Positions 23,219 through 34,695 of a stretch of DNA of 64,000 nucleotides are shown here, in pieces. The stretch is from Triatoma infestans. Lineage: Eukaryota > Arthropoda > Insecta > Hemiptera > Reduviidae. The stretch covers positions 1-64,000 of the forward strand of contig JAAEAF010006025.1 of the NCBI GenBank assembly GCA_011037195.1, written 5' to 3'. Position 1 is the first letter of the stretch; each line of letters opens with the position of its first letter. The notes under the pieces are model-generated. The model had not been told where the DNA came from. It saw only the letters and a list, made by a program, of their open reading frames with translations, and made no database searches. The position numbers and the translations under genes are program-made.

Positions 23219-24310
23219 TCCAATCTTCAATCCATTGTTGAAAAAGGAGGCAAAAGAGAATTAGGCTGAAATGCAAGATACAGTGTCGTAAGTCCACCAT
23301 TTTGTATTTGGCAGTTTATTGTAATGGGACAAAATAAAATTTCTCAGAAGAATTCATAATTTTCGGCCAAAAACTATTCTTAGACCTGGAGTTTGTAGCT
23401 ATTCATTATATTGTCCTTAATTTTATGTATTTGGCGCAGTCTCCAAAGTATTGAGAGAGATTTATCTATAAAGATAAAAAAAAGCTACCCAAGAACTACA
23501 TAATTCAATCAAAATCTAGTTTCTCGCAACAATGTAAAACAAGGTATCACTTCAGATCCAAGATAAGTTTTACTGAATATTATGAATTCCTTGCTGAAAT
23601 TTTTGTGGGTGTTTAACATTAGTTTTATTTTGTTCCATTAGTATAAACGCCAAATACAAAATGGCGGATATACATGTCTTGCATTATTGCCTACATCCAG
23701 CCTACTTCCCAGCTTTTGCTTACTTTTTCAACAATGTATTGAAAATTCCGAGGTTTTTCTTTATAGCTCACATTAATTATATAAAACAGTAAATAATATG
23801 TTAGCAATAAGTTGATTTTTTGCATTTTTTTTTATTTTTTTTTTTGATAAAAAATATTTTTGCACAATTTAATAATTATAAAATATCTACGGAAGGAAAA
23901 TTAGTAAAAAAAAAAATTCTAAACTAGTTTTTTTTTAAAGAAATAATTAGCTATAATTAATTAACCAATCACAGTGTAGAAAAGAAGGTGTGAAATGTGG
24001 ATGGTATGTTAGACCAATCAGAAATTTAGAATTATCATGTTGACCACGCCCACATTTGACACCTTCACTTTTACCTTGTGATTGGTTATTTATATGAAAA
24101 ATCTAGTTCAGAATTTCTTTTTCTAATTTTTCCTTTATAGGTTTTTTATTAAAAATAGGCAAAAAATCAAGTTATTTCTAACATATTTACTGTTTTATAA
24201 AATTAATGTGTGCTATAAAGGAAAACCTCTGATTTTTCAATCCATTGTTGAAAAAGAAGGCAAAAGAGAATTAGGCTGAAAAGCAAGATAAATGTCGTAA
24301 GTCCGCAATT
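23219..24310. repeat. Nested palindromic element (about 1.1 kb)
   Basis: Two layers of inverted repeat share the same end sequence. The outer pair is 23219-23345 versus about 23620-23745 (ACCATTTTGTATTTGGC against GCCAAATACAAAATGGC). The inner, longer pair is about 23690-23985 versus 23990-24300; its arms include CAATCCATTGTTGAAAAAG, AATATGTTAGCAATAA and ACCAATCACA-type blocks meeting near 23990. The terminal block therefore occurs three times. No coding capacity. This suits a foldback or MITE-like element, or two overlapping copies. Confidence 0.7.
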
Positions 24311-24636
24311 TAAACTAAAATACTGCTTTCTCTTACTGCCTGTTTGCTTTCAAAAAGATAGTTTTGAAGACCCTGAGTTTGAAAAAGTAGTTTCTTTTTC
24401 AAACTGTGTGTTGTAGGTATAGTCAACTTAAATCAAAGACGGAAAATCCCAGAAAGCTGAAAATTGATTTTTCTTTTAAGTGGAATCAGGTGAAAATTAA
24501 AATGATAAAGGTTTTGGTGAAAATTAATCAACTAAAAGTTCCTACTTTATTGAATGCTTTTTTTTCTTCAGATTTCAGAATTTTTTTCGAAAATGATAAT
24601 ATAGATTATTTTCAAAATTTGCATATCATACAAATA

Positions 24637-24852
24637 ACATACGCTGTTGGTGTAGTGGTTATGAGTATGGACTTGTAAGTGGGAGGACCCCAGTTCGAGT
24701 CCAGCGTATAACTGCTAAATTTTATATTTTTTTAAAAAATGTTAATAGTAAAGTAGGTGCTTCCGCCCCCGTCCACGACACCTAATTTGGTAGTTGGACG
24801 GACGTTAAGCCCGCCTGAAAAAATAGGCATTACTTAACTTACATACGCTGTT
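24637..24852 (+). mobile_element. SINE-C with 12-bp target duplication
   Basis: A tRNA-like head (GGTGTAGTGGTTATGAG as A box, AGTTCGAGTCCAGC as B box) is followed by a body of about 120 bases and is flanked by perfect ACATACGCTGTT duplications (24637-24648, 24841-24852). It differs in body sequence from SINE-A and SINE-B. An intact tRNA gene is unlikely, because the acceptor ends do not pair well. Confidence 0.75.
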
Positions 24853-26375
24853 ATAACAGACTTTTATTTGAAATATTTTTCTCGCAAAAGATCATTTTAA
24901 GGGTATTCACTGGGTGATGACATAACACGTTCTTTTTATTTATTTATTTAATGTTCGCTCTTTAAAAAGAAATCACTAAAATGGACTCACCCAGCCCCAC
25001 TCCCACTTTTAACTCTCCAGTATTCCCTCTTCAATGTAACATACCGCATAGCTTCCTCACCTCCAAGATATGTAATTCTTCTTTTTCCATATTTATGTTT
25101 AAACCAGCGCTCCAACGCTCTTCATTCAGTTTAATTTATCATTTATTTCTGCTTTTTTCATATTTGAGATGATCAATTATCATATGATCTTGCAAATGCT
25201 AGTCCATCTTTTTTTTAGTATAAACGAAAATTCATTTTGCATGATAGAAGCCATAGAACTCAGCGATGACTCACGTGTTACAATATTGTACTGATAGCTA
25301 ATCTAGTTATTAAGAATGTATATATGTACGTAAAAAAATGATTACGTATGTACTCATTTGCTGAAAGTAATAAAAGATGTAATGAAAGAAGGTAATAAAA
25401 GAAGGTACAAAAAAAAAAAAATTACATCTATGGGGTAACATCTATTGCAGTGGCGTAGTTTCCCCATTTAGGTTGGGTGTCCATTTATTGGCGGTTATGC
25501 GAGCCACGCTACAAAATTCTTATATTAATTTATATGAACGTACAACTAAATTTAATCCACGTAGTAGGCAAGGCTCACCAGTGTTTTTAATTGGTGTAAT
25601 TCAATTATTTTTACAATAATGTTTAAAGCTTTAAATTAAATTCTTTTTAATTTTAACTGTCCTCAGTTTTTGTGAAGTGAATAATAGATACTAAGGAATA
25701 TACTTATTAATTTTGGATACTGCCCGCAGAACTGGGAAATGTTACAGATCATTTTTTTTGTTTGTCCACGGTATCCAGCTTTATTATTTTATATTATTTA
25801 TAAAATTCTTTCCAACATTCTGTATTCTAGAATATTATCTTATGTTGAAAGAAAAATTGTTAGGTACCAATACGGATTTATTTATTTTTTTTTTTTTTAC
25901 GGGCGCATCAACTACGACGGTCATTAGCGCCCCCAAACATTTTACTTTCCCTTCTCTGGCCACTCGAGCTGGGATGACACCTTTGTAACCTAGTGGCTTC
26001 CACACACACACACTTTGCTCTGCAAGCCAGGGTGGAGCCGTATGTTTTTTTGGGGGGGGGGATGTTTCCATCCATCCCCTCTTAAGTCATCGATCTAATC
26101 GACGAGGGGGAGAGTGGATTAGTTGGTTGTGCCATCCCTTATTTTATTTCTCACTTCGTCTATAGAATGATAAGTGCATGAGTATGTTTAATCCGTAAAT
26201 ACTTAGTAGAAGACAAAGAGTTGGTAACTATACTATTTATATTAAATATTTTCTTTTACACTCTTGAAAGTGAAGGAAATGCGGATTTATTAAAAGTAAA
26301 TCGATTAGTAAACAGATTTTCCTGCTGATGCCTCTATAATGGGGAACTTGTCCCTGAGTTTGGGATAGAATGTGA
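24853..26375. other. Unassigned stretch
   Basis: No gene recognised. At about 25881-25965 a T tract is followed by ACGGGCGCATCAACTACGAC and GGTCATTAGCGCCC, which resembles the reverse of the SINE-A 3' end. The following body is different, so it may be a related SINE on the minus strand. Confidence 0.35.
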
Positions 26376-26376
26376 A

Positions 26377-26505
26377 GGGATTAGCTCAGTGGTTGCGCGT
26401 TAAACTGGCAAAGCGGAGATACCTAAGTGCGGCCTTTAGTTTTTCTCTACCTAGAACCTCTACAGCTCACTGTCCGGTGATGGGCAGCTGCTAGCAGAAT
26501 GTTCA
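26377..26505 (+). mobile_element. SINE-A-related copy, 3'-truncated
   Basis: Head GGATTAGCTCAGTGGTTGCG and body AGCTCACTGTCCGGTGATGG. The B box is eroded and the 3' half is missing. Confidence 0.6.
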
Positions 26506-26747
26506 TACGGTCAGAAACATCTTCCTCAACAGTATAGAGAAATCCAAACTTTTCAGTATGTAGGTCGATGTTTTTTCCCATACTCACATACTCATCGAAG
26601 ACCTGGACATTAAATAAGAAGCATAAAAATTACCCACAGTCTACTGAGATGAAAGTATTTGAGAAAGTTGTGATGGACGTCGTGCAGAGAAAGAAAGGCG
26701 CCCTCCTAGCTAACTCCCAAGTGGTAATAATAAAAAAATAAGAGGAA

Positions 26748-26967
26748 TGAGATTAGCTCAGTGTCGGACTAGCAAAGCGGAGGTCCCTGGTTCGAGTCCA
26801 GCAGTGCTGCCCTTAGATTCTCTTTCTAGCAGCCATTACAGCACACTTCTCGGTGATAAGCAGTGTTGTCTGTCACGAAAGTACACTACGCAGTGGCCAG
26901 CACTGCACTGAAGGCTTCAGTGACCTTAGATGTTGACGTGCCCTAATTAAAAGAAAAAAATAATAAT
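26748..26967 (+). mobile_element. SINE-A-related copy
   Basis: Head GATTAGCTCAGTG, B box GGTTCGAGTCC, body CAGTGTTGTCTGTCACGAAA and TGTTGACGTGCCCTAATTAA, with an A-rich and TAA tail. The head has lost some bases between the A box and the anticodon-like region. Confidence 0.7.
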
Positions 26968-28090
26968 AAAGTGTATCTACCAGGGAAAAAGAGTTTAGGA
27001 AGAAACAATGAGAGCAGGGTTAACTGGAAGTTGGAAAATATTCTGGATGCTGAAAAGTTGGATTAACCGCATAAATAAAAAAAGATAAAAAAAAAAAGGG
27101 GCGGGGAATTTTGTAGGGTAAATTATGCTTGGCTGGCCACACATGTCATCAGATGAATGGAGAGTCTACCTGGGAAATTATAACGTCACTGGCGCCAGTT
27201 TAGTCCTCCCTTCACTGCCGGCTGTATCACTATCTGCTTTGTTCTATTATTGCTACATTTCTTATGTTTTTGTGAATACATGTAACACAATTCTTTTGCT
27301 ACTAACAAGAGAACTATATTGCTTTGTTATTGTTGAACTTAATTTTATCGATTTTTCAGGCTATTAAAGTTTTACACCCTATTCTTTGTTTATATTACAT
27401 GTGATAAACATTAAATAGAATTGAAGAAATATTTGCACGTACTGTAAAATACTGATTTACTCGAATTGTATCATTTCGTACAGAATTACACTGGACAACA
27501 AATTGTGAACTATTTATTTTTACTTTACACTCTGTATACAATTTATTTCCGTTTTCTTATAATAATAACAATAAATTACTTCTAATATGTCAAGTTTTGA
27601 AAAAATACTTAAAAAAAAATAAAGGTAGAGGTATTAAACCATAGTTGTGGTGTTACAATTATTAGAACATCATCCTCTTCATTTATCTCTTATATTCAGT
27701 TTTTGGACGTTCTGATAGCAATTACCAACAGTAATTAGCAAGAGTTTCACTATTCCACTTTCCTTGGTAATCTTTTTCAATAATGGAAATAACTTGATGA
27801 CCGCTCTGCATGTTTGTCACTAACATCTCCGAGGTTCAGAGGAAAGAAATTCCAAGTGGGCGTGCCATATATGCATTTTAAGATTCAATTTTACAATCTA
27901 TGATAACTCTTAAGAAGTTCACTGAGAATTTCTTTATAGTTTTCAGATTGGAAAGGTGTCCGATTGTGATACTGGGTAAGTAGCGTAAAACAAAACTCTG
28001 ACATGTAATTTTATTTATTTTTACCAGAAAACCCGAAAATGTTGGTGCAGTCCATTATACGGTTCGTTTGTTTACGCCAAATCATAGACA
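26968..28090. other. Unassigned AT-rich stretch
   Basis: No gene, RNA or clear repeat seen. An 80-codon frame at 27125-27367 lacks any recognisable domain. Confidence 0.35.
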
Positions 28091-28097
28091 CTAACAA

Positions 28098-28425
28098 ACG
28101 GCATAGCGGTGTCAGAGACATTTTCCGTGGTAGCCTGCTTCATTTTGTGGTCATCGACCGGGTTTCGGGCGTTCGCCCATTTTCAGGATGCGTTTTTCAG
28201 ACAGTGTGACAACACAGATTTGCACAGAGCAAATTCAGTTTTACACACTCTGAATTTGCTCTGTGCAAGTCTGGGTTGCCACACTGTCTGAAAAACGCAT
28301 CCTGAAGATGGGCGATCGCCCGGAATCGGTCGATGGCAACAAAATGGAGCAGGCTACCACGGAAAATGTCTCTCATGCTTTCCAGCTCTGCGGAACCAAC
28401 CACCACAACGGCATAGCAGTGCTTT
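28098..28425. repeat. Foldback element FB, copy 1
   Basis: Two arms of about 135-165 bp meet near 28240: CACAGAGCAAATTCAG on the left is the reverse complement of CTGAATTTGCTCTGTG on the right. The outer parts carry GGTAGCCTGCTTCATTTTG and its complement. Each arm contains the block CTGAAGATGGGCG...CCCGGAA (right arm 28302-28325). Frames that cross the palindrome are mirror artefacts. Confidence 0.8.
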
Positions 28426-28581
28426 ACCATTTAACTAGCTTCTCAAAGTAACAGTACAGGTGCAGAGCAAGTATTAGGTATCCAATATTTATCTTGGTTT
28501 TCATTTTAAAGCCTTCTATTATAAATGTAATATTTCTTCAAAGCTGCTGCTTAATAAATTTACCACGCACGTAAAAGATAT

Positions 28582-28796
28582 GGAAGGGAATAGCTAAGTG
28601 GTTAGTGTATTGGACTCCCACGCGGAAGACCCGGGTTCGAGTCCAGCTGTGCTACCCTTAGATTTTTTCTTCTAGGAGCATCTACAGCTCACTGTCCGGT
28701 GATGGACAGTGTGGTCTGTAACGAGAGAACACTGTCCGGAGGGCGGCAGTGCACTGAGAAGGCTTCGAGCGCCAATGACCTTTAAAAAAAAACAAC
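28582..28796 (+). mobile_element. SINE-A copy
   Basis: Head GGGAATAGCTAAGTGGTTAG, B box CCGGGTTCGAGTCC, body AGCTCACTGTCCGGTGATGG and GAGCGCCAATGACC, ending in an A run. It lacks the last 25 or so bases (GTTGACGTGCC) found in fuller copies. Confidence 0.85.
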
Positions 28797-31700
28797 GTAT
28801 TCCTGCTGCTGCTTTGAAACGCTACTGTGCTGCTTCTCTGCTCTCTAAAATAACCTCCAAGCTTTCCTTTTCTCATCACCTCGCTCTAAAGTTCCTGAGG
28901 AATCTGCCATAATTTTGTTGGATTTTTCGCAGCTTTTTGGACCCAGGCATGTTCCTACAAATGAGGCAGAATTGAAACTGAATTCTTTCTTCCTTAGATA
29001 GAAGGCACTTGAAAAATGGTATCTTCTTCAATTCATCATAATATCTTTCTTTATAATGAAATAAATCTCAGTTTTATGCAATCGAGAGTTGAAGGTATAT
29101 GGTCCATAAAAAACAGCGTCATGCATTGCATTGTTCCAGCCATTTGTTCCTAAAACTTCGATGCACGTTTGGAAAGAATTCATGTGTCTAGCCCGTTAGA
29201 GTCTTTTTGAACAGGGTTTTATTTTGGTACGATAAGTCACCATTTACCAAGAGATGTTCTCCTTTTTTTTACTTATTTCGCAGAGTACTTTTCCTTAACG
29301 AGGTGATTAAATGGAAATGTCCCAGCAATGACCGATACGGCCACTGTGACCAACTTTGTATAACCACTTGTTATAGAAGTCTTCAATCTTAAAAGCCTTG
29401 GGCTTTCTAGTTAGAAAGTGGTCTATAATCATAATATTTATCACCAACTACTATCAAGAAGGCGCAGTACAGCGAGAGAAAAGACCCACCAGGAATATCC
29501 TGAATTCTTTTGCTGTAGGTCATTGCTCCCGCAAAGTTTCGTTCAAAATTATTTCTTATATATATTAGAAGCGCGCTCTATGCCCGGGACTGTTAAATTT
29601 GTTATATTTTCTCTTTGTTGGTTTATTTATTCATACATATCGTTTAAAATACATCAAGAATATTTATACATTTTCTATTCAAATAAGATCTAGAATGTAA
29701 AGATAGATAATGTAATTTTTTTTTTCGCTGACATCTTTTTTCATGTTTTCTGTACAATGTAAAAAAATGTTAGAAAATAATATTAAAATTTCTGGAATCT
29801 TGTAATATGTGTTGAACATATTAAAAAAAAAAAATAATGAATAAATAAAGCCATAAAGAAATATGAAATAAAGTTGAATATACCTTCTAGAACACTAAGT
29901 ACAATGGGCTTATAGGAGATAATATCGAGATATTGGCGCTACACAAACTTCCTATAGGCAAAAGGGATAGGGACGCTGAAGTAGAAACCCAACTCTCCAA
30001 TGTTCAAACCCGCCGCTATACACCTCTAGCTGACTATGGCGTGCTCCATAAATACTGATAAAGGTCCCCTAAATTCTTATTTCCAGCACTCGTGGTACAA
30101 CCTTCCTGGATCTTTGCGCTGTACACTCTTGAATTTTTTATTGCTTGTGTGTAGACAAAATATTATCACCGATCTCTAACCCCCAATCCATTTCCCATAC
30201 CCCATCCAAAAAACCCAATCTAAATTTTAAGTATTTATTTTAAAATGAAAGTATTAAATACTTTTTTCTTTTCTTTTTTTTACACCGTAATAACCACTTC
30301 ATTTTAATTGGATTGAATTCATACATTCAAAGGAGAATCCGCCAATTCAGTGAGCATGGGTTTTTGACGATCGTGGTAAATATTTCCGTGCAAACATGTA
30401 ATTATTCCATATTTCGTGAGCCATATCATACATCCGTGGATAAATTTGTCATGAACAATGTCATTTTTTTTTTACTGAATGTTCACAAACTGCATAAATA
30501 AATATGTAACGAGTAAATAAGATAAGTGCGTCATGATCAGGAATGTTAGTTATCCATTGACTATTATTCAAGAGATCGCGAAGTCAACGACATCTCAGTT
30601 TTCTGGAAGTGAGCTTGAAAAGAAGGATTAAGCGAAAGTACTCTATGGAATTTGTTGTACCAGAAATTTGCTAAATCAAGGACAAAAAAAAATCTTCAGA
30701 TATGTATGGACTGTATGATTGGAGACGTAATAAGTAGCGGCGGAGGATTTATCGTACCGCAAAGTTCTAATAGTTGCAAGCAGTGAAGTATAGAATCTTG
30801 TTTTGTTTTGTTATTGGAGGTCTTGTCAAGGAGTCTAGCAAGTAATTTGAAACGTTTGTTGAATCCTTGAATTAATACTGTTATTTTAAGAATTTATTTG
30901 AGTACCATATCCAATCCTATGACACTAATAAGGCTTAAACGCAATATGGAGATGACCCACGCATCTTCTGTCCGAAGGATCGAAACTTTAGTACAACTAG
31001 GCATTCACAGTTACTGAATCATGCGCCGATGAAATCTCCAGCTTATGGCAGTGTCATCTTCACATTCACGCACAATAGTTTAATATATCTATTCTAGTTT
31101 CACCATACTAGTTTGTTACACTGTTCTACCTCCAAAAGGAGAAAATTCCCCCCACCCCCTGATATTCAACATTGCCCTAGCAGCGTTCTATTACAATGAA
31201 AAGCGTTCGTCATCCATGTTTTGATGGATGACTTAATCAAGCCAGTGATGGATGATAAAGGGTGAGCCAGTACACCCTCTTGCACCAACTGTACACCACT
31301 CAACTCTGCTACACCGTTTTTCCGATAACTTGCATGTTCAGACACCAAGACAAGTATTTGAATAATATTTAAGGCTATGTCCAGCATAGCTTGCTTCTTT
31401 TTATTTTGATTTTTTTTTAGTTTTTCTCTGTTTTCTGGTTTTAATTCTTTGTTCTTCTTTGTATCTTGGAAAAGAACAATTCTCTATTTTGTTTCTTAGT
31501 TCTTACAAGAAAAAAGAAATACAAGAGCAATAGGGATGGGTACAACACAGTGGGGTCTTGGCCCAAGAGGACATCACTTATATGTTTAGGGAATTAAACA
31601 TATCCTCATCCTGAATGAGGATTAGGAATTAAAAATAAATATGAATAGATGAGCACCTTGCCACCTCAGACAGAAAAACCATTATAATGGTAAATGGTAA

Positions 31701-32045
31701 TCAGTTTGCAACCGTAAATCTGTTTAAGTAACTTGGTTCTATAATGGAATCCTGGTACTAAACCGGTAGGTGTGACAGAGATTTATAAAACAACATAAGG
31801 AGAGAGAGACGAAAAATATTAGTCATGTTGAAGTCAACACTTGGAGACCCTCAATCTTTCTGAAACTAGTCGCAATCAGAGATTAGACTCATAGATTCAG
31901 ACAGAGATAGGCAATTTCGCGTTCTTTTAAATTTTCGTATTCAATCAGCGAATGGGTCTGCATTCAAAAAAAAAAAAAAAAAAGTCTAGGCTTTCTTGTA
32001 ATTTTTTAATGTTAAATTACAAAATTCAAAATTAGAGCACACTCT
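28797..32045. other. Long stretch without recognisable features
   Basis: No gene, SINE head, LTR end or LINE motif was recognised across about 3.2 kb. It contains several poly-T runs (for example near 30447-30470) and short open frames without family resemblance. Confidence 0.4.
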
Positions 32046-32056
32046 TAGCACCGTAC

Positions 32057-32497
32057 CTACATAGTAGGCAAGTTTCCATCCCTGCCACGTGGAGGCGGAC
32101 CTCTACATATCCGTCTAGTCCGGCGCATTACCGCTACTTCTCGAGCAAACAGAGCGAGGTCTTTAAAATTTTCAGCACTTTTCACTAACTCTTTACATTC
32201 CCCCGGCCAATTCTCTCCTCTCCTTTTCAGCTTGAATTCCATATGGATTCTTGCCTCGTCGAGGAGAGAGCATCGGAAGAGAACGTGATGCACTGTATCC
32301 CGTTCACCGCATTCGCAATTCGGGGAATCTTTCAATCCCAGCTCATGGAGCTTAGAATTGAACTCCCCATGGCCCATAAAATATTGCGTTACGGTTTGGG
32401 ATAGCTCCTGCCATCGAATCGACAGTCTGTAATGCAAATTAGGGAAGAACTCGTATGCGATTCTCCCTGTCTCTGCTTCATCCCAGCGTCTTGCCAC
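32057..32497 (-). pseudogene. R1-like LINE C-terminal domain with CCHC knuckle (frameshifted continuation)
   Basis: Continues the reverse transcriptase relic in a second frame, from about RRWDEAETGRIAYEF. It carries the tail motif TQYFMGHGEFNSKLHELGL followed by the knuckle C61-x-C63-x7-H71-x4-C76 (residues counted from the Met at 32497). This order (a TGHG-like motif then a CCHC knuckle) is typical of R1-type LINE C-termini. A single net one-base frame change near 32500 separates it from the upstream part. The stop near 32057 looks like the natural C-terminus. No poly-A or target duplication was identified at 32040. Confidence 0.75.
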
Positions 32498-33342
32498 TTC
32501 CCAATCTCGTACTCTCGGATCTTTTTCTTTACAAGAGCTGGAGGCGTCTGTCTGGGCAGTTCCTCACCATCAACGACAATCATTATCCCTTTTTTATACT
32601 TATGGGTAAGGGCTCTCATCTCTACAAGGAGATCAAGCGGCAACACACCAGCGACCACCGGTAAGGAGGCCGTGAATGATGTCGCATAAGCCCTTGTTAC
32701 TGAGCACAAAATGGCTCTTTGCATTCGCAACAGAGTGCCGCTATACGACTGCATCTCAAGCTCGTCGTCCCAACAGGCAGCTGCGTACGCTGCGACATTC
32801 TCTATTACGCCCCTGTAAAAGGTTAAGGCCACACCAGTCTTCAGCCCCCACTCACCACGGACTACTCTTTTTATTCCCTGGTACAAGTTGAGAGATCTGG
32901 AGGCAACCCACTGGATATGGGGCTTAAAAGAAAGCTTCCAATCCAGCAGCACGCCCAGGTACTGGGTCACGTGGACTATTCTATGATCGTCCACCCTAAT
33001 CCAGGGAGGACGACTAGGATGAAGTTTGCCTTTCATTAGCATCACTTTAGACTTTTCGAACGAAATCTGCAGCTTCTCCCCTTGACACCAATTCTTTATT
33101 CGGGTTACAACAGCGCTAGCATGCTCTTCTAACTCCCGACGAGAATCACCATGTACGACAATAGCGAGGTCGTCAGCGTATGCAATCGAATCAAAATAAT
33201 CCATATTCTCTATATGCTCTAACAGTCCATCCATCGAAAATGTTAATTTACAACCGTCACAATCTTCACCACTATTGTTCTCCTCAGAATCGAGTTGATT
33301 TATTATTTCTAATCCCATTTGCCAGCAAATTCGCTTCGCCAA
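32389..33342 (-). pseudogene. R1-like LINE reverse transcriptase, palm C motif onward (5'-truncated)
   Basis: An open frame of 317 codons from a non-LTR retrotransposon. The catalytic YADD of the reverse transcriptase palm is at residues 55-58 (SIAYADDLAIVVHG). It is followed by the NWCQGEKLQISFEKSKVM block (about 88-105), YLGVLLDWKLSFKPHI (about 130-145) and the thumb. Conserved motifs before YADD, including the first catalytic Asp and the whole endonuclease, are absent. The first Met is simply the first one after the truncation, not a true start. The frame leaves register just before 32500 and the element continues in the next frame (32057-32497). The LAIVVHG context and lack of RNase H suggest the R1 clade. 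Not functional. Confidence 0.8.
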
Positions 33343-33725
33343 TTTCTTCCCATATCAACAAATCTTGAACATCCTGAATAACCATAAGGCATTGATTGAA
33401 TTTGAAGATATCCTCAATTATATATATTGTGTGCCCATAGTGTGTAATTTACATTTTTTAACTACACACAGACGTTAAATAGCAGAATTAAAGTTTTTAC
33501 ATCTGGGTTTCCGCAACATTCTGATCGTGTTAGAGCGAAACCGAATTGCAGTGGCCGTGCAATTATAATTATTGTATCTATTTTTAATCTCCATTTCACA
33601 TATTATTATTAGTAGTAGTATCTTAAACATATAAGTGATGCAAGTGGCTAAAACCATCTCTAGTCATCGGCCAAAATAAATTGCTCATTTACAGATCTCC
33701 TTTGATCTTAATCCACATCTTGCGA
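33343..33725. other. Unassigned stretch
   Basis: No gene or repeat boundary recognised. Confidence 0.3.
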
Positions 33726-33800
33726 CAACAGAACAGTGAGCTGCAGTGGTTTCTAGGAAGAGAAAATCTAAGGGCAGCACTGTAGGACTCGAACCTATTT
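33726..33800 (-). repeat. SINE-A fragment
   Basis: Reverse complement of the SINE-A centre: CAGTGAGCTGCAGTGG, TCTAGGAAGAGAAAATCTAA, GGGCAGCACTGTAGGACTCG. Both ends are missing. Confidence 0.6.
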
Positions 33801-33870
33801 TAATTATTATCTTCATTATCGTATTGACCTCAAATATTCCTCTATAATTTGTACATATTTCTTTGTATAA

Positions 33871-34076
33871 TTTTTACTTTCTCTTACTCCTAGTAAGAGG
33901 TGGCAGTAAAGTTTTGGTCAAAATCCGGAAATGCGATTTTATAAATTTTTGCTCAAACGATTTTCGGACAAATGAGTAAAATTGAAATTTAAATAAAATT
34001 TGTCATTTTATATATAATTGTATTAAAAGCTGTAAGAGAAAGTCGTGTGAGTGTTTCAAATACAGATTTTTGTAAA
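33871..34076 (+). repeat. Miniature family D derivative (about 205 bp)
   Basis: Has the D head TTTTTACTTTCTCTTACTCC with TAGTAAGAGG, and the D tail TAAGAGAAAGTCGTGTGAGT with GTTTCAAATACAG, with nearly all internal units deleted. Both ends in a short copy suggest that the ends, not the interior, define the mobile unit. Confidence 0.65.
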
Positions 34077-34181
34077 AACGGATGATGTATACTGATTTCA
34101 GTCATCTGGCAATTTTCCAACCTCTAATATCCTATTAATGAACTTTTTAAGGAGGACGCACACTTTTTTTTCCGCCATATT

Positions 34182-34601
34182 TTAGAAGCTCCACATATTA
34201 TTATTATTATTATTACCAACTTCGGGTGGGCTATATCCCGGCACTGCAGCTAACAGAGGCTTATTGTGCCATCCCCGATAGTTCCTAGTAGCAAACCCTC
34301 TCTCCTTAAGAAGTTTGAGGGCCTTCACCACCAGGTCATTTTGAGCTACTATCTCTTCAGGTCGCAACGTACCAAAGGTCTCATACCTCAATTTAATTAT
34401 TGCAACGCAATCAAACAACAGGTGGGGGGCCGTTTCCTTCTCTTCCTGACATAATCTACACAAGGGTACCGCTCGAATGAGCCTTACCTTGTGCAGATGT
34501 TTCCTGAACCTACCATGACCCGTAAATAGTCCCGTCACCAGAGAAATTTGGCTCCTCCTCAGACTAAGAGTCATTTGAGTCCTTCGTAGACCTGGCAGCA
34601 T
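34182..34601 (-). pseudogene. I-like LINE C-terminal knuckle domain
   Basis: The 139-codon frame contains SLVTGLFTGHGRFRKHLHKV and the knuckle LCRLCQEEKETAPHLLFDC (C-x2-C, H-x4-C), the C-terminal module of RNase H-bearing I-like LINEs. The plus-strand run of ATT at about 34197-34216 is this element's 3' TAA tail; it is read through here as a short Asn run near the C-terminus. Upstream it is separated from the RNase H part (34696-35415) by frame changes around 34600-34700. Confidence 0.75.
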
Positions 34602-34695
34602 CCTTTTACTGTGTATAACACCCGGACTCCCCTCCAGAGCTCTTTATGCTTACTGCGACACCATACTCTAATCGCTGCACGAATTGCTTCGCCAG

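Noticed and set aside
24649..24715. Functional tRNA gene
   Set aside because: A and B boxes are present, but the acceptor arm does not pair, a SINE-like body follows, and the unit has a retroposon target duplication. The same logic excludes all SINE-A and SINE-B heads.
28109..28451. Pairs of overlapping open frames on both strands with similar protein sequence
   Set aside because: They are mirror images produced by the FB palindrome; neither has a known domain.
32432..32891. Plus-strand frames over the R1-like LINE
   Set aside because: Shadows of the minus-strand reverse transcriptase relic.
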